Numbered from the stretch's first letter, positions 21,102 to 31,923 are shown. The stretch is DNA of 64,000 nucleotides from Lucinisca nassula (GCA_963580285.1 CAUZLF010000259.1:1-64000); one strand, 5' to 3'. The notes: generated by a model from the sequence alone, not told the origin. Numbers and translations: made by a program.

Positions 21102-22424
21102 CGAGGACTGTTCAAATATGAATGCAAGTAGAACGTTTCCTCATGCACTAATGCGAAAAACACCTTGAAATAAATATCACAGCGTAGAAAAACATTTTAC
21201 CTATACATTGATACCAAACCTGTTAAAATCCATCCACTTTAGCCATGTATATCGTTCGATAAACACTGTCTACTCTTGTATACTAATACAAAACATGGTT
21301 GGAAGGTCAGAGTACGCCGTTGAAATACGGTCCTATATTAAGAATCATTGTTTTCTTGGTATACGTTGCAAAGAAATTTTTTATGAAATATGTTCGGCAT
21401 AATGAAATGTCTTTTCCGACAGTTTTTAGTTGGTGTAAGAAATTCAGCTGTGGGCTAGGCTCAACAGAAGATGCACCACATGATCGTCGGCCGAAAAGAG
21501 CAACATCTGCCAAGATAGTTGCAAGAGTGAAAGAAATAGTTGCTACCGATGCACGATACACCACTAGGCAAATAGCTAGTATGGTTGGCATCTCATTAGG
21601 AGCAGCTCATACAATTCTGAAACGGGATTTGAAAATGAGAAAGATCTGTGCTAGATGGATTCCCCATCTGTTGACAGATGAGCAGAAAAAAGACACGCGT
21701 TCAATGCGCCAAGAAGTTGCTTAAAAAGTTTCCAAATTACAATGCACGGTCTTTCGCTAATGTTGTCACAGGTGACGAGACATGGGTTCACTTTTTTGAG
21801 CCAAAACGAAAGATTCAGAACAAAATATGGGCAACAAAGTATTGCAAAAGACCATGCATTGCAAAGCGGACCATGAGCCTCAAGAAGGTAATGTATGCCA
21901 TATTCTTTTCAAATCAGGGCCCTGCTATTCAGGTTGCTGTGCCTAAAGGCAAATCTGTAAATGCGAAGTTTTACAAGAATAAAGTTCTTCGAAAATTGAA
22001 GAAATATTTTAAAGGACGAAGACCCGCAACTGGTTTGGCCAATGTCAGATTGCTACATGACAATGCGTCATCGCACAAGGCGTTCATTGTGCAAGACTAT
22101 CTGAAGCAGGAAAAGGTTGTTGAACTCCCTCACCCCTCGTATTCCCCTGACCTTACCCCGTGTGACTTTTTTTTGTTCCCACGGCTGAAAAAATACCTTT
22201 CTGGTCGAAACTTTGTACAGTGCAAACACCTCGGTCCTGCAATATTCCAGTGCCTTCATAGTATACCTAGAAAAGACTACCAAAATGCATTCAATGATTG
22301 GATCAGAAGACTGAAAGTTTGCATATCTGTTAAAGGGGAATACTTTGAGGGGACAAAATAAATTTTTCATCGAAATCTATCATTTTTTATGTGCTTAGTT
22401 GCATTCATATTTGAACAGTCCTCG
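21102..22424 (+). mobile_element. mariner transposon with perfect 26-bp inverted repeats
   Basis: 1323 bp, the usual mariner length. The inverted repeats 21102-21127 and 22399-22424 are identical over 26 bp (CGAGGACTGTTCAAATATGA...), and TA flanks both ends (21100-21101, 22425-22426), the Tc1/mariner target. It encodes a transposase broken by two frameshifts (21295-22361). Intact ends with light gene damage imply a fairly recent insertion, possibly still mobilised in trans. Confidence 0.95.
21295..22361 (+). pseudogene. mariner transposase, two frameshifts
   Basis: Reading starts at ATG 21295 (MVGRSEYAVEIRSYIKNHC), moves to a second frame near 21375-21395 and to a third in an A6 run near 21687-21692, where one extra A explains the shift. 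Total about 355 codons, normal for mariner. The N-terminal part has two helix-turn-helix regions (..KEIFYEI, TVFSWCKKF; RQIASMVGISLGAAHTIL), then the linker motif WIPHLLTDEQ. The catalytic domain has TGDETWVHFF, LLHDNASSHK and YSPDLTPCDFFLFP, giving the DD34D spacing (34 residues between the second and third Asp). The stop is TAA 22359-22361. In the cell it would cut and paste at TA sites; this copy probably makes no full protein. Confidence 0.93.
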
Positions 22425-22425
22425 T

Positions 22426-22620
22426 ACACACAACCTGTCTTTTCTTTCTAAACTTGTCTTTTCGTATCAATAACCATCACATTTTTTTTTTCCAATGAAC
22501 TTCTGACACAGACTTTTTCAAGATCTTCCAAGAAAACTTTAAAAGGCAAATTCATCATGATGTCTTTTATAACAGAAATAGGTCAAAAAACTCATTTTCA
22601 GGCAAATGAAAAACAAAAAT
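22426..22620. other. Flank of mariner
   Basis: About 195 bp of AT-rich DNA without a recognised feature. Confidence 0.35.
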
Positions 22621-23148
22621 AACAAGATGGTCCTGAATTGCTCACCTGATTTCAAAGATGTCAAATAGCTTCTGAAAGTTTTCGCTACCATCTTGTTCAA
22701 CAGAGCAGAACAAATTTTGCTAATTTGGTAGAGGGTAACCTAAGCAACATTCCTGTGAAAATTGAATCAAATTGGCACAAGGGTTTATGAGGAGTTGGCA
22801 TTTAAATTAAAGGTATAGGAGGACTTGTCATTTAAAGATTTTTCTATTTTTAAATCTGGTGGCCATCTTGATTCCTGTGAAGTTTGAATGAAATTGGCCC
22901 AAAGGTATAGAAGTTTTCATCTAAATTTGCATATTAGCTCTGGTGGCCATCTTGTTCATTGGAGCAGAACGTGTTTAGCTACTTTGGAAGAGTCACCTGA
23001 GCAACATCCCTATGAAGTTTGATTGAAATTGGCCCCAGGGTTTAGGAATACTCAGCATTTAAAGCAAATTCTTGATGCCACATGGTGGACATTGACAGAC
23101 CACAATAGCTCACCATGAGCACAAAGTGTTCAGGTGAGCTAAAAAAAA
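22621..23148 (+). mobile_element. Stem-loop-ended element, short copy
   Basis: Left end AACAAGATGGTCCTGAATTGCTCACCTGA; right end stem-loop GCTCACCATGAGC.CAAAGTGTTCAGGTGAGC then TAAAAAAA. The core has two or three degenerate units (TGGCCATCTTG, CTATGAAGTTTGATTGAAATTGG) rather than a long array. Confidence 0.72.
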
Positions 23149-23315
23149 TAAAAACAAAAAAAAGCCTAAACTAAATGTGTCTGATATGTTGAAAACTCAT
23201 CAACAAGCCACAATGGAATGCAATGTCAAACAGACAAGATCATTATTGTTCTGTGGCAGAAAGTTTATTTTTTTCTACCTGCATAATTGCTCTGACTGGC
23301 TTTCCATGTATTCGG

Positions 23316-23542
23316 TTAACCCATTTAGTACCGGAAACCCCAAAACGGGTACCAGGGCAAACAGTGCAGGCCCAGATCAGACGGCGCAGAACGCGGCGTC
23401 TGATCAGGGCCTCCACTGTTTGCCAAAACTTCAGTCATTTTCCAAATAAATTTTGATGAAAACACAACCTGACACCCTAAATTTTGAAATGGACTCCTGT
23501 CATATATAAGGAGGAAGATTCCATTTGGTACAAAAAGGGTAA
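23316..23542. mobile_element. Hairpin MITE family H2 (copy 1)
   Basis: Family H2 starts TTAA-CCCATTTTGTACCGGAAACC and ends GGTACAAAAAGGGTTAA. The central palindrome has arms CAGTGCAGGCCCAGATCAGA and loop CGGCGCAGAACGCGGCG. Right terminal TTAA eroded here. TTAA flanks suggest piggyBac-type mobilisation. Confidence 0.82.
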
Positions 23543-24254
23543 TTATCATTATGAATGAATTATTACTCAGAGACAAAAAAATGAAAGCACTGGTGGGCCA
23601 ATGGCTTGAAAATGGTCCTAAACAATGTTTTATTCTGTTTTGTTTAAACTTTAAATTCCTGTAATGTAAGCAAACAGTATAGATCCTGATCAGACATCAC
23701 ATTCTGTTCTATTGGATCTGGATCTACACTGTTTGCCAATGTCCCAGTACACGAGTCAGATCCAGAACTTACCTTTTACACAGCGCTATGACATCACAGG
23801 GAGAAGACTAGTGCTACTATAAATAACCTGTGCCTGGATTTTGTACATGTGTACATGTATGACAGCCTTAACGGCATCGCCTTTACTAATGGCGGAATAT
23901 TGACTTTTTTGTAAAACGATCATGAATAAAACAGGCCTACGATCCCTTATATGACAAATGGACTTGTCCAAGATATAGCAATGGAAGTGTCCGCTAGTAC
24001 ATAATGGGATAATGGCCTGCTGTCTGCCCTACCGCAGACAGATTCAATCATTACAAAACAATATCTTCACAGCAGTAATCCGCATACATCATGCAACTTC
24101 TTGTAAAATTTCACATCCACAGAAATGGTCAGACTGGACCTCATATCTATGGGGACAGTCTGAGCCCAAAAATAATAAGAATCAATAGAAGTCAAAAATA
24201 GCTACAAATAACAAGCAGTAATGATGATAAGGGATAATTTTCCATATTTCTTCA
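23543..24254. other. Mostly unassigned, with a hairpin-core remnant
   Basis: About 23640-23740 holds a decayed copy of the shared palindrome (CAAACAGTATAGATCCTGATCAG / GGATCTGGATCTACACTGTTTGCC). The rest shows no gene; TATGACAAATGGACTTGTCCAA.ATATAGCAATGGAAG near 23950 matches the H2-variant right end seen at 29245 and 55470. Confidence 0.45.
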
Positions 24255-24484
24255 TTAATCCTTTTAGTACCAAATGGAATCTTCCTCCTTATATATAGCA
24301 GGAGCCCATTTCAATATTTAGGGGTGTCAGGTTGTGTTTTCATCAAAAATTATTTGGAAAATGACGGAACTTTTAGCAAACAGTGGAGGCCCTGATCAGA
24401 CGCCTCTGCATTCTGCGGCATGATCTTGGCCTGCACTGTCTGTCAGGGAACCCGTTTTGGGGTTTCTGGTACAAAATGGGTTAA
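24255..24484. mobile_element. Hairpin MITE family H2 (copy 2, inverted)
   Basis: TTAA-TCCTTTTAGTACCAAATGG to GGTTTCTGGTACAAAATGGG-TTAA. The palindrome GGAGGCCCTGATCAGACG has a loop around CCTCTGCATTCTGCGGCA. Confidence 0.83.
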
Positions 24485-24486
24485 AA

Positions 24487-24540
24487 CCTGTATTGTGGGT
24501 ACTTGTTAGGATCACTTCGATGAGGCGATCCACAGGTTTC
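24487..24540. repeat. H8 palindrome fragment
   Basis: TATTGTGGGTACTTGTTAGGATC then CGATGAGGCGATCC; only part of the right arm remains. Confidence 0.5.
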
Positions 24541-25077
24541 AGAAGAGAAATAAAGAATATTTTCCCTTATTTACGCTCGTATGTAGGCTGCAATGATTTA
24601 ATTGTACCAAGTTTGACCAAAGGGCTCTCATCAATCGTTCATGAGATAGGGTGCAGACAAGCCAAAATTGACAGTTTTCAGGAATTGTGCCCTTAAAAAT
24701 AATGTCACGGTAATAAAAATGCCCTTGAAAATAAGGTCAAGTTCATCAAAACCTACTAATCAAACTTTGGGTAAGTTGCAAGTTTGACCAAATTTCAGTG
24801 ATTTCTTGAGATAGGGGGCAGACAAGTTAAGCATGACAGTTTTAATGGGCCTGTGCCCTTGCAAATAAGGTAAGGTCACCAAAATCTAATCAAATCTTTG
24901 GTAGGCTGCAATAATATACAGTACCAAGTTTGAGCAAACTTCATCATTTCATCCGATAGGGTGCAGACAAGCCAAAACTGACTGATTTTGGGGGCCTGTG
25001 CCCTTGTAAATAAGGTTACGGTCCCCAAAATCTAATAAAATCTTTAGCAGGTTGCACTGATATATTGTACCATGAGT

Positions 25078-25290
25078 TTAACCCTTATCTTGCTGTTCAC
25101 GACAATCCCTATCTTTGCAAACAGTGTAGATCCAGATCAGATGGCTTCTGAAGAAGCCATCTGATCAGGATCTACACTGTTTGGCATTCAGTTTACGAAT
25201 TTGTAGCAATAAATTACATCAAGTAATTTGATTGGTTGATATAACGAAATGGGTGTGGCTTAGATGAATATTCAGCAAGATAAGGGTTAA
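25078..25290. mobile_element. Hairpin MITE family H1 (copy 6, near consensus)
   Basis: TTAA-CCCTTATCTTGCTGTTCACG to TTCAGCAAGATAAGGG-TTAA. Palindrome TGTAGATCCAGATCAGATGG, loop CTTCTGAAGAAG. Host sequence on both sides is the ~140-bp array, and removing the element with one TTAA restores the unit (GTTTAACTGAATTTCA). Confidence 0.88.
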
Positions 25291-26559
25291 CTGAATTTCA
25301 AGGACTGGTGCATGTGATAAGGTGCAGACAAGCCATTTCTGGCCCAAATTGAGTTGGGAGGAGGGGGATGGATGGGGACAATACCCTTGACAAGAATTCC
25401 GCCGAAGGCTATGTCGCGCCTGTGGGGGCGCAAAGTCACCATGACACCTAGGCCAAGGTCAAACATAGTTGCTTGCATAAAAGTTGCCATTCTTAAATGC
25501 AAGCTTGTACTAAGTATCATTAATTAAGCTAATGAACTTAACCATTAGGGTGAACGCTAGGGTGGTTGCAATATTTTACAAAGTCAGTGAACCATAAAAT
25601 GTAGGTCAAGGTCAAATATGGATGCTTTCATTTAAGTTTCCAACTGCAGATACATGTTTGTACCAAGTATTATTAATGAAGCTCTTACAGTTTTGACCAT
25701 TTTGGTGAACGCTAGGGTGGTCGCAATATTTTAGAAAGTCAGTGAACCATAAACTGTAGGTCAAGTCAAATATGGATGCTTGCATTTAACTTGCCACTCC
25801 CAGATACAAGTTTGTACCAAGTATTATTAATGAAGCTCTTATAGTTCTTGAGAACTTAACTTGACCATTTGGGTGAACGCTAGTGTGGTTGAAATATTTT
25901 ACAAAGTCAGTGAACCATGAAATGTAGATCAAGGTCAAATATGGATGCTTGCATTTAAGTTGCCATCCCGAGATACAAGTTTGTACCAAGTATCATTAAT
26001 GAAGCTTTTATAGTTCTTGAGAAATAAACTTGAACATTAGCGTGAACGCTAGGGTGGTCGCAATATTTTACAAAGTCAGTGAACCATGAAATGTAGGTCA
26101 AGTTCAAATATGGATGCTTGCATTTAAGTTGCCATTCCAAGATACAAGTTTGTACCAAGTATCATTAAGGTTATGAGCCTGGAAAAGGAGGCTGTGGACC
26201 CAGCTTTTAGCCATGTATGAGACAATAGTCACATTTGATTGGATATAATTATGAAACTGATGAGAAATACTTAGCTGTTATTTTTTTTTCTTGCAGGGTA
26301 TTATATGTGTATTAAACAAATAAAGGAAACAAAGTGATCTGTCGCCTGAATTTTCTGTTGCGATAATAATTGTACATGTGGTATCTCTGAATTTCCAAGA
26401 CTGAATTTTCACTTTGAGGCATGATAACCTCCCTTAGGCAGTTAGAATGCTTGCAATTGCCACATGACACCCTTGTTTTTTTTTTTTATAATTTTGTAGT
26501 TGGCAGTTTGTTTACCATTTTTGTGGGTAAGAAAATCAATTTGAAATGCAGATTTATGT

Positions 26560-26893
26560 GTGTGTGTGTGTGTGAATTCGGGTTTAACGTCGCTTTCAAC
26601 AATTTTTCAGTCACATCACGACAGTGTCTGGTTAGGACAGGGAGCTCAATGCTCACGTTTATAGTGCTGCCTCACTGAAGTATCATGTCCCAGACACATC
26701 ACATGATACCACACCCAGTCACATTATCCTGACACTGGATCGACCAGTCCTAGCTCTTCCCCGTAAACCTGAGTGCCAAGCGAGGAGCAGCTAGTACCAT
26801 TTTTAACGACTTTGGTATGTCGCGGCCCGGGATCGAACCCCAGACCTCCCGTTCCCCGGAGCGGACACTCTACCAACTGAGCTATCGGGGCCG
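26560..26893 (-). mobile_element. SINE-D, tRNA-derived, with (CA)n tail
   Basis: On the minus strand the head is GGCCCCGATAGCTCAGTTGG...GTTCGATCCCGGGCCGCGAC, a clear tRNA-like A and B box. The body ends GTTGAAAGCGACGTTAAACC and then (CA)n. Flanking GATTTAT on both sides may be a short target duplication. Confidence 0.88.
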
Positions 26894-26925
26894 GTTGATT
26901 TATCAGGTACAGGGTTAAATAATCA

Positions 26926-27592
26926 GTGCGTTCAGAATTCTACCATTGGTACATATTGGTACCGTTGGTAGCCATCGGTATCAATTGGTAGCCTTCGGTG
27001 ACTGCTGGTATACCGATAGTAATGTTATTGGCAACCAATTCTCCCGCTACTCTATAAGTGAGGTAGCTTTGGTAGCCTCGTTTTGAATCAAGTCATGATG
27101 GCGGCATCTCATTCCATTGAGAATGCCAGCAAATAAGAGAACATATAATGTACCTTTTAAGCAAAAAGAATTACTTTCATCGCTGCAAATAAGTACACTG
27201 CGCGATAAGGCGGTATTGGGGCACATTTCTCCTATTTTCATATTTTCCTGCAGAAACGTATATGGTACATAAGGGAGGTAACCAATAACCAGCTTCTGTC
27301 TAAATATTATAAATGACCGGCGTGCCTGTCAGAGGGTGCAAAAATGAGCATTTTATAGCAACTAAACAAATTATTGGTCCAAGAGACGTGTGTTTCATAT
27401 TTTTAGAAAGTTTAATTCCTGTTCTGTTGGTGTATTTATTTATTTTATTGTTTTCATTGGTGACCAATAATACCAAAGTCCGTTCAGAATTAATTGGCAA
27501 CCTAAGGTATGTTTGGTAACCTTCGGTAACTTACGGCAACCATTGGTAGTGAACTGGTTACCAGGCTGGGAGAATCTTGAACGCACTCATTA
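26926..27592. mobile_element. Inverted-repeat segment AGTGCGTTCA...TGAACGCACT
   Basis: AGTGCGTTCAGAATTCT at 26929 pairs with AGAATCTTGAACGCACT at about 27574-27590. Both ends are followed inward by degenerate GGTA-CC-TTGGTA short repeats (about 26945-27015 and 27500-27560). Outer duplication not resolved; possibly a hAT- or Harbinger-type MITE. Confidence 0.55.
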
Positions 27593-28467
27593 ACATGTAA
27601 GCTTATGGAAATGTAAAAAGAAGACCATAACCTTAATGAAGCTCTTATAGTTCTTGAGAAAAAACTTGACCATTAGGGTGAACCCTAGGGTGGTCGCAAA
27701 TGTTGACGCCTTGACAAACAGACGAAAAACCGGGCGCCTATTTTGCACCATGCTAATAGCAGGCACGACAAAAATAAGGTGAAGGTGCCCAAAATAAGGT
27801 TGCATTGTACTAAGTTTTACAGAATTTCAATAGCTTTTTCATGTGATATGGCCAAACACTGAGTTTTTGGGGCCTGTGCCCTTGATAACAAGGTCAAGGT
27901 CACCAAAATTTAACCCAAATTTAATGAAATCTTTGGTAGGTTGGAATAATATATTGTACAAAGTTTGACTAAATTTTATCAATTAGTTCAAGACAAGCCA
28001 AAATTGACAGTTTTAGGGGGCCTGTGCCCTTGAAAGTAAGCTCAAGGTCACCAAAATCTGAATAAATCTTTGGTAGGTAGCAATGATATATTGCACCAAG
28101 TTTGACTAAATTTCATCAAATCTTTCATGAGAGCAATTTCTGGCCCAAAATATTAACATTTTGCATGGGCCTGTGCTCTTGAAAATAAGGTCAAGGTCAC
28201 CAAAACCTAATAGCCATTTTCCCACATTCTATTGATCTAACCATGCAAATGTGATCAGAATCCATCAATAAGTTCAGAAGATATAGTGCTTTAAACAGAA
28301 TACACGGATGCCGACACAAATGGGATCTGCACCAAAAACAACATGCCCCCCTCAGACATAAATACAGCAAAAATAATGGTCAATTTCATTCAGGTTTAAA
28401 GCTTTACTCTCAAAGGAAAGAATTTGCTCACCTTCTTTCTTTCATGAAAAAGAGAGGAACATTATTT

Positions 28468-28776
28468 TATGGCGGATTTGTTTGATTGTGGTTTAACGCC
28501 CCAGTCAACACAACTGAGGTCATTTTGGAGACATTGCTTCCAGTTTGTGGGACTTTTATCAGACACTAAGATGAAATGACATCTCAAGCCCTGTGGTACA
28601 ATGAAACCAAAAGGGGTGATATGCACTGGACAGTCTGACTGGCACTACTTTGCCTGGGCAGGCTTGGTCGGTCTAAGCAGTTTACCAGTACTCATGTGCG
28701 GTCAGTTTCAGCTCTGCATGGAAGCATTGTGCAGCCCAATTTATTTCTCCAAACCCCGATGGGTAGGGGACCGTAT
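28468..28776 (-). mobile_element. SINE-A
   Basis: TTTGTTTGATTGTGGTTTAAC at the left to AAACCCCGATGGGTAGGGG at the right. Moderately diverged. A G-run (28810-28830) follows downstream. Confidence 0.82.
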
Positions 28777-28878
28777 TTTATGAGGGAGAATAATCTCCTT
28801 TAAGGTGAGGGGGTGGGGGGGGGGGGGGAGATATTTCTCCTAAAATTCAAGAACTGTTAATTCAGTGAAGACTGTTTA

Positions 28879-29083
28879 ACCAATGTATCCTGCTGAATAA
28901 ATTATTTTTTCTACTCCCATTTCTGACTATTCACTAAACAAATTACTTGATATAACGAATTCATCCAAATCTGCAAACTGAATGACAAAAAGTGTAGATC
29001 CTGATCAGATGGCTTCTTGAATAGATCTGGATCTCACTGTTTGCAAAGGGAGAGCTTATTTTGTTTAGCAGGACAAGGTTTAA
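28879..29083. mobile_element. Hairpin MITE family H1 (copy 7, diverged)
   Basis: TTTAACCAATGTATCCTGCTG to TAGCAGGACAAGG-TTTAA. Palindrome arms TGTAGATCCTGATCAGATGG and AGATCTGGATCT, loop shortened. Confidence 0.72.
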
Positions 29084-29313
29084 CCCATTGTATGCGGGAA
29101 ACCCCTAAAGGGGTACCTTGGCAAACAGTGCAGGCCCAGATCAGACGCCGCAGAATGCAGCATCTGATCAGGACCTGCACTATTTGCTAACAGAATTTTC
29201 CATCAAAAAAAGAATAAAAATGAAAAAATAGGCCTGACACCCCTTATATGACAAATGGACTTGTCCAACATATAGCAATGGAAGAGTCCAGTAGCATACA
29301 ATGGACTAAATTC
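29080..29313. mobile_element. Hairpin MITE family H2 variant (copy 3)
   Basis: TTAA-CCCATTGTATGCGGGAAACC at the left, AGCATACAATGGACTAA at the right. Shared palindrome CAGTGCAGGCCCAGATCAGA, loop CGCCGCAGAATGCAGC. The right half (AATAGGCCTGACACCCCTTA, CAATGGAAGAGTCCA) differs from H2 copies at 23316 or 41482 and defines a subfamily shared with 54697-55510. Confidence 0.72.
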
Positions 29314-29482
29314 AAGACCGGTTCATTCATCAAGATGATGATGTGTTTTAAATGCAATTATATCAATGAGGCCAACAAACTGACAGCCAATAAAAGCCAA
29401 TGAATCCCAAACCAACAATATTGGCAATGACATCTTAAAATCAGAGCTCTTACAGCCGTTCAATATTGTTCATTTTGGTCGG

Positions 29483-29703
29483 CTTGAGCCCATTTTAGAC
29501 AGGAAAAACAAAACAGGACTCACTGGCAAATCATGCAGACCCAGATCAAATGCCGCAGAACATGGCATCTGATCAACTTCTTCCCTATTTGCAAAAGCTT
29601 CATACATTTATTGAAAGTGTCTCAAACTGACACCCCTAAATTTTACAATGGACTCTTCTGGAAAATATGGCAGAAGATTCTATTCTGGACAAAATGGGTT
29701 TAC
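29483..29703. mobile_element. Hairpin MITE family H2 (copy 4, diverged)
   Basis: GAGCCCATTTTAGACAGGAAA to GGACAAAATGGG-TTTA. Palindrome arms CATGCAGACCCAGATCAAATG / CATCTGATCAAC are degraded. Confidence 0.65.
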
Positions 29704-30226
29704 CCTTAAGATGCTGAGAAACTTGGCCCCCGCCCATCAGGGCTTGGAGAAATACGTCAGGCTGTAAGGTGATTCCGCCCAAAGCCGAAACCGACAGCAC
29801 ATGAGTACTGGTAAACTGCTTAAAATGTCGACAAAGTGCTGCGAGTCGGACTGTCCATGCATATAAACCCTATTGGTTTTACTGGGCGGCAGGGTTTGAG
29901 ATGTCATTTCATCACAATGTTGGGTAAAAGTTCCACAAAACTGGAAGCAATGTCTCCAAAAATGACCTAATCCTGTTGATGGGGATATTAAACCTGAAAT
30001 CAAACAAAATATCTGAAAATGTGGTCTGCTTAATATGTCCCCTGCTGAACTCATTGCAAACTTTTTAGAAATATTTTTTCATACAGGCAAACAGCTTGGA
30101 CCCAGATCAGACTACTCCTGGAGAAGCAGTCTGATCTGGGTCCATACAGTTTGCAAAAATGACTTATCAAGTAACAGGCAGACAAGAAAGCAGACAACAG
30201 TTGTAGTGATTGGCATTTTATGAGTT
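29700..30226. mobile_element. Hairpin MITE family H3 (copy 7) split by SINE-A
   Basis: Left piece ACCCTTAAGATGCTGAGAAAC, right piece from 30009 (ATCTGAAAATGTGGTCTGC) to GGCATTTTATGAG. Palindrome GCTTGGACCCAGATCAGACT with loop ACTCCTGGAGAAGCAG. The 29723-30008 SINE interrupts it. Confidence 0.75.
29723..30008 (+). mobile_element. SINE-A nested in an H3 copy
   Basis: Head GGCCCCCGCCCATCAGGGCTT, body, tail CTGAAATCAAACAAAAT. Confidence 0.85.
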
Positions 30227-30585
30227 TATAAGTGTAAACACTTTGGATTCGAAAGTTCATGACGGTCCTGTTACAATGGCAAATCTGGACATGGGCAGGG
30301 GGATCTGCCATCATTTTGCAGAATTGTATATGTTTAATGGTAGGTATATCATCATCATTTTAATCATAAACAAGAGAACCAAGCGGACCTGATCGATCCC
30401 TTGAGCCCTTGGCATCATCTGATCAGATGATTCCCTATGTGAATGACCTTTGGTCCTTTTAAAGGTTCATGGACTTTTGTTTTTGTGACCTGGAGAATTT
30501 GAACAAACTTTTGTTCCGCCTTTGCCAGGAGGCTGCCTATGAAACTGAATTGAAAATCTAGACCGTTGGCATTCACACAGGCTCA

Positions 30586-31040
30586 TGTTTGTTTGTTTGT
30601 ATTGAGGTTTTACATCTCCATATCCACTATTTACGTTGTTTTGGCGACGTAGCTTACAATTTTGTGGGACTATTACTCGACACTGCCATTGGGGCTTGAA
30701 GAAATAAATGGGCTGCATGATGCTTCCACGCAGAGCTGAATCCGACCACACACGAGTACTGGTAAACAGCTTAGAGGATTTAAGCCTGCCCAGGTAAAGC
30801 TGCGCAAGTCAGACCATCCATGCTTATAAACCCTATTGGTTTCATTGGGTGACAGGGCTTGAGATGTCATTTCGTCTCAATGTCGAGTAAAAGTCCCACA
30901 AAATTGGAATCAACGTCTCCAAAATGACCTCTATAATGTGACGGGTAAGTTAAACATCAAATCAAACAAACAAATACAAGACACTGAGATAAAATGAAAT
31001 CTCAAGCTTTGCTACCCCAAAAACTGCTAGGGTTTTAGGA
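30586..31040 (-). mobile_element. SINE-A split by a second SINE-A
   Basis: Left part 30586-30687 (tail (GTTT)n to TTACTCGACACTG), right part about 30973-31040 (GACACTGAGATAAAATGA..CTCAAGC). GACACTG on both sides of the inner copy is the target duplication. Confidence 0.75.
30688..30972 (+). mobile_element. SINE-A nested inside SINE-A, opposite strand
   Basis: Starts CCATTGGGGCTTGAAGAAAT and ends AAATCAAACAAACAAATAC. The pair forms a long inverted repeat that could fold in RNA. Confidence 0.85.
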
Positions 31041-31201
31041 AAGATCCAACTGGCAGCTGCTTTAACCTTCTAATGTGGTGTTTGGTCAGGGTCTTCACCA
31101 TTTGTCAAAAATAGAATAGAAACAAAAAAATAATAGACTTAAGAGCCTTAAATGTTCAATGGGCTTGTCCAACATACGATAATGGAAGAGTCCATCAGTA
31201 G

Positions 31202-31590
31202 GGCTGGCTAATCAGAGCTGAAAAGATAATCGATTATCAGTCCTGTCATTGCGATCAATAATCAATTAGTAATTGCTAAGGTTTTTGTCATAATTTTACC
31301 TGTCTGCCTTTCTTCTGAGCATGAATCTTACCATATGTTGCACTTTACCATATTTATATTTGAACAGACAGGCCTGAGTAAACAGTGTAGACCCAGATGA
31401 GACTCCGCAGAATGCGGAGTCTCATCAGAGTCTGCACTGTTTGCCACTCATCCAGCTATTTTAGGCACAACTTTGGGTAGTAAATTGTACCTATCAAGTA
31501 ATCGATTAAAAGCAAATCAGAAATGATAATCTTTTTTGTTGAATTTATCGATCGATTAATCGATTATACGATTAATCGTGTCAGCCTTAT
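31202..31590. mobile_element. Hairpin MITE family H5 (copy 1)
   Basis: Family H5 begins AGGGCTGGCTAATCGGAGCT and ends ATTAATCGTGTCAGCCTTA. Both subterminal regions are rich in ATCGATTA. The centre is the shared palindrome with arms AGTGTAGACCCAGATGAGAC and loop CGCAGAATGCG. Other copies: 44517-44898 and 51001-51393. Confidence 0.85.
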
Positions 31591-31617
31591 CCATCAGTAT
31601 CCAATAGGTTTAATCTG

Positions 31618-31923
31618 TTTGTTTGTTTGACTTGAGGTTTAACGCCCCAGTCAACACTGTAAAGGTCATTTTGGAGACTTTGCTTCCAATTTTGTGGGAC
31701 TTTTACCCGACATTGAGATTAAATGACATCTCAAGCCCTGTCACCCAATGAAACCAATAGAGTTCATAAGCATGGACGGTCAGACTCGTGCGCACCGCTT
31801 TGCCTGGGCAGGCTTAGATCCGCTAAGCGGTTTACCAGTACTTGTGTGCGGGTCAGATTCAGCTCTGCATGGAAACATCATGCAGTCCATATATTTCTTC
31901 AAGCCCCGATGGGCGGGGGTCGG
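31618..31923 (-). mobile_element. SINE-A, full length, 11-bp target duplication
   Basis: Flanked by GGTTTAATCTG (31607-31617) and GGTTTAACCTG (31924-31934). Tail (GTTT)n at the left, head CCCCGATGGGCGGGGGTC at the right. Confidence 0.92.

Larger units (their letters stand above)
26169..27632. mobile_element. TTAA-flanked 1464-bp insertion containing a SINE and a foldback segment
   Basis: TTAA at 26165-26168 and 27633-27636 flanks a segment with short inverted ends GGTTATG / CATAACC. The surrounding core unit is restored (ATCATTAATGAAG) when the segment and one TTAA are removed. It contains SINE-D (26566-26893) and an inverted pair AGTGCGTTCA at 26929 and 27580. No transposase is visible, so it is non-autonomous. 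piggyBac-type mobilisation is an inference from the TTAA alone. Confidence 0.85.
25391..27770 (+). mobile_element. Tandem-core element, CAAGAATTCCGCC family (copy 1)
   Basis: Left end CAAGAATTCCGCCGAAGGCT with TGTCGCGCCTGTGGGGGCGC. The core has ~168-bp units (CAGTGAACCATGAAATGTAG, AAATATGGATGCTTGCATTT, GAACGCTAGGGTGGTCGCAA). Right end GGGCGCCTATTTTGCACC..GCTAATAGCAGGCACGACA then AAAA. Interrupted by 26169-27632. The minus-strand frames of 60-80 codons are products of the repeat. Confidence 0.83.
24587..28330 (+). repeat. ~140-bp tandem array split by nested insertions
   Basis: Units with TTTGGTAGGCTGCAATGATA, TACCAAGTTTGACCAAATTTCA, GGGGGCCTGTGCCCTTG and AAAATAAGGTCAAGGTCACC lie at 24587-25390 and resume at 27771-28330. 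In between are an H1 MITE (25078-25290) and a tandem-core element (25391-27770) that itself contains a TTAA-flanked insertion. Rejoining 25390 with 27771 rebuilds a continuous unit. Confidence 0.82.

Noticed and set aside
26820..26893. tRNA gene on the minus strand
   Set aside because: A and B boxes are clear, but the sequence continues into a SINE body with a CA tail and recurs at 50030-50106. It is a SINE head.
26926..27592. Gene encoded in the 27047-27519 frames
   Set aside because: Frames on both strands are about equal in length, have no recognised motif, and lie within an inverted-repeat segment.
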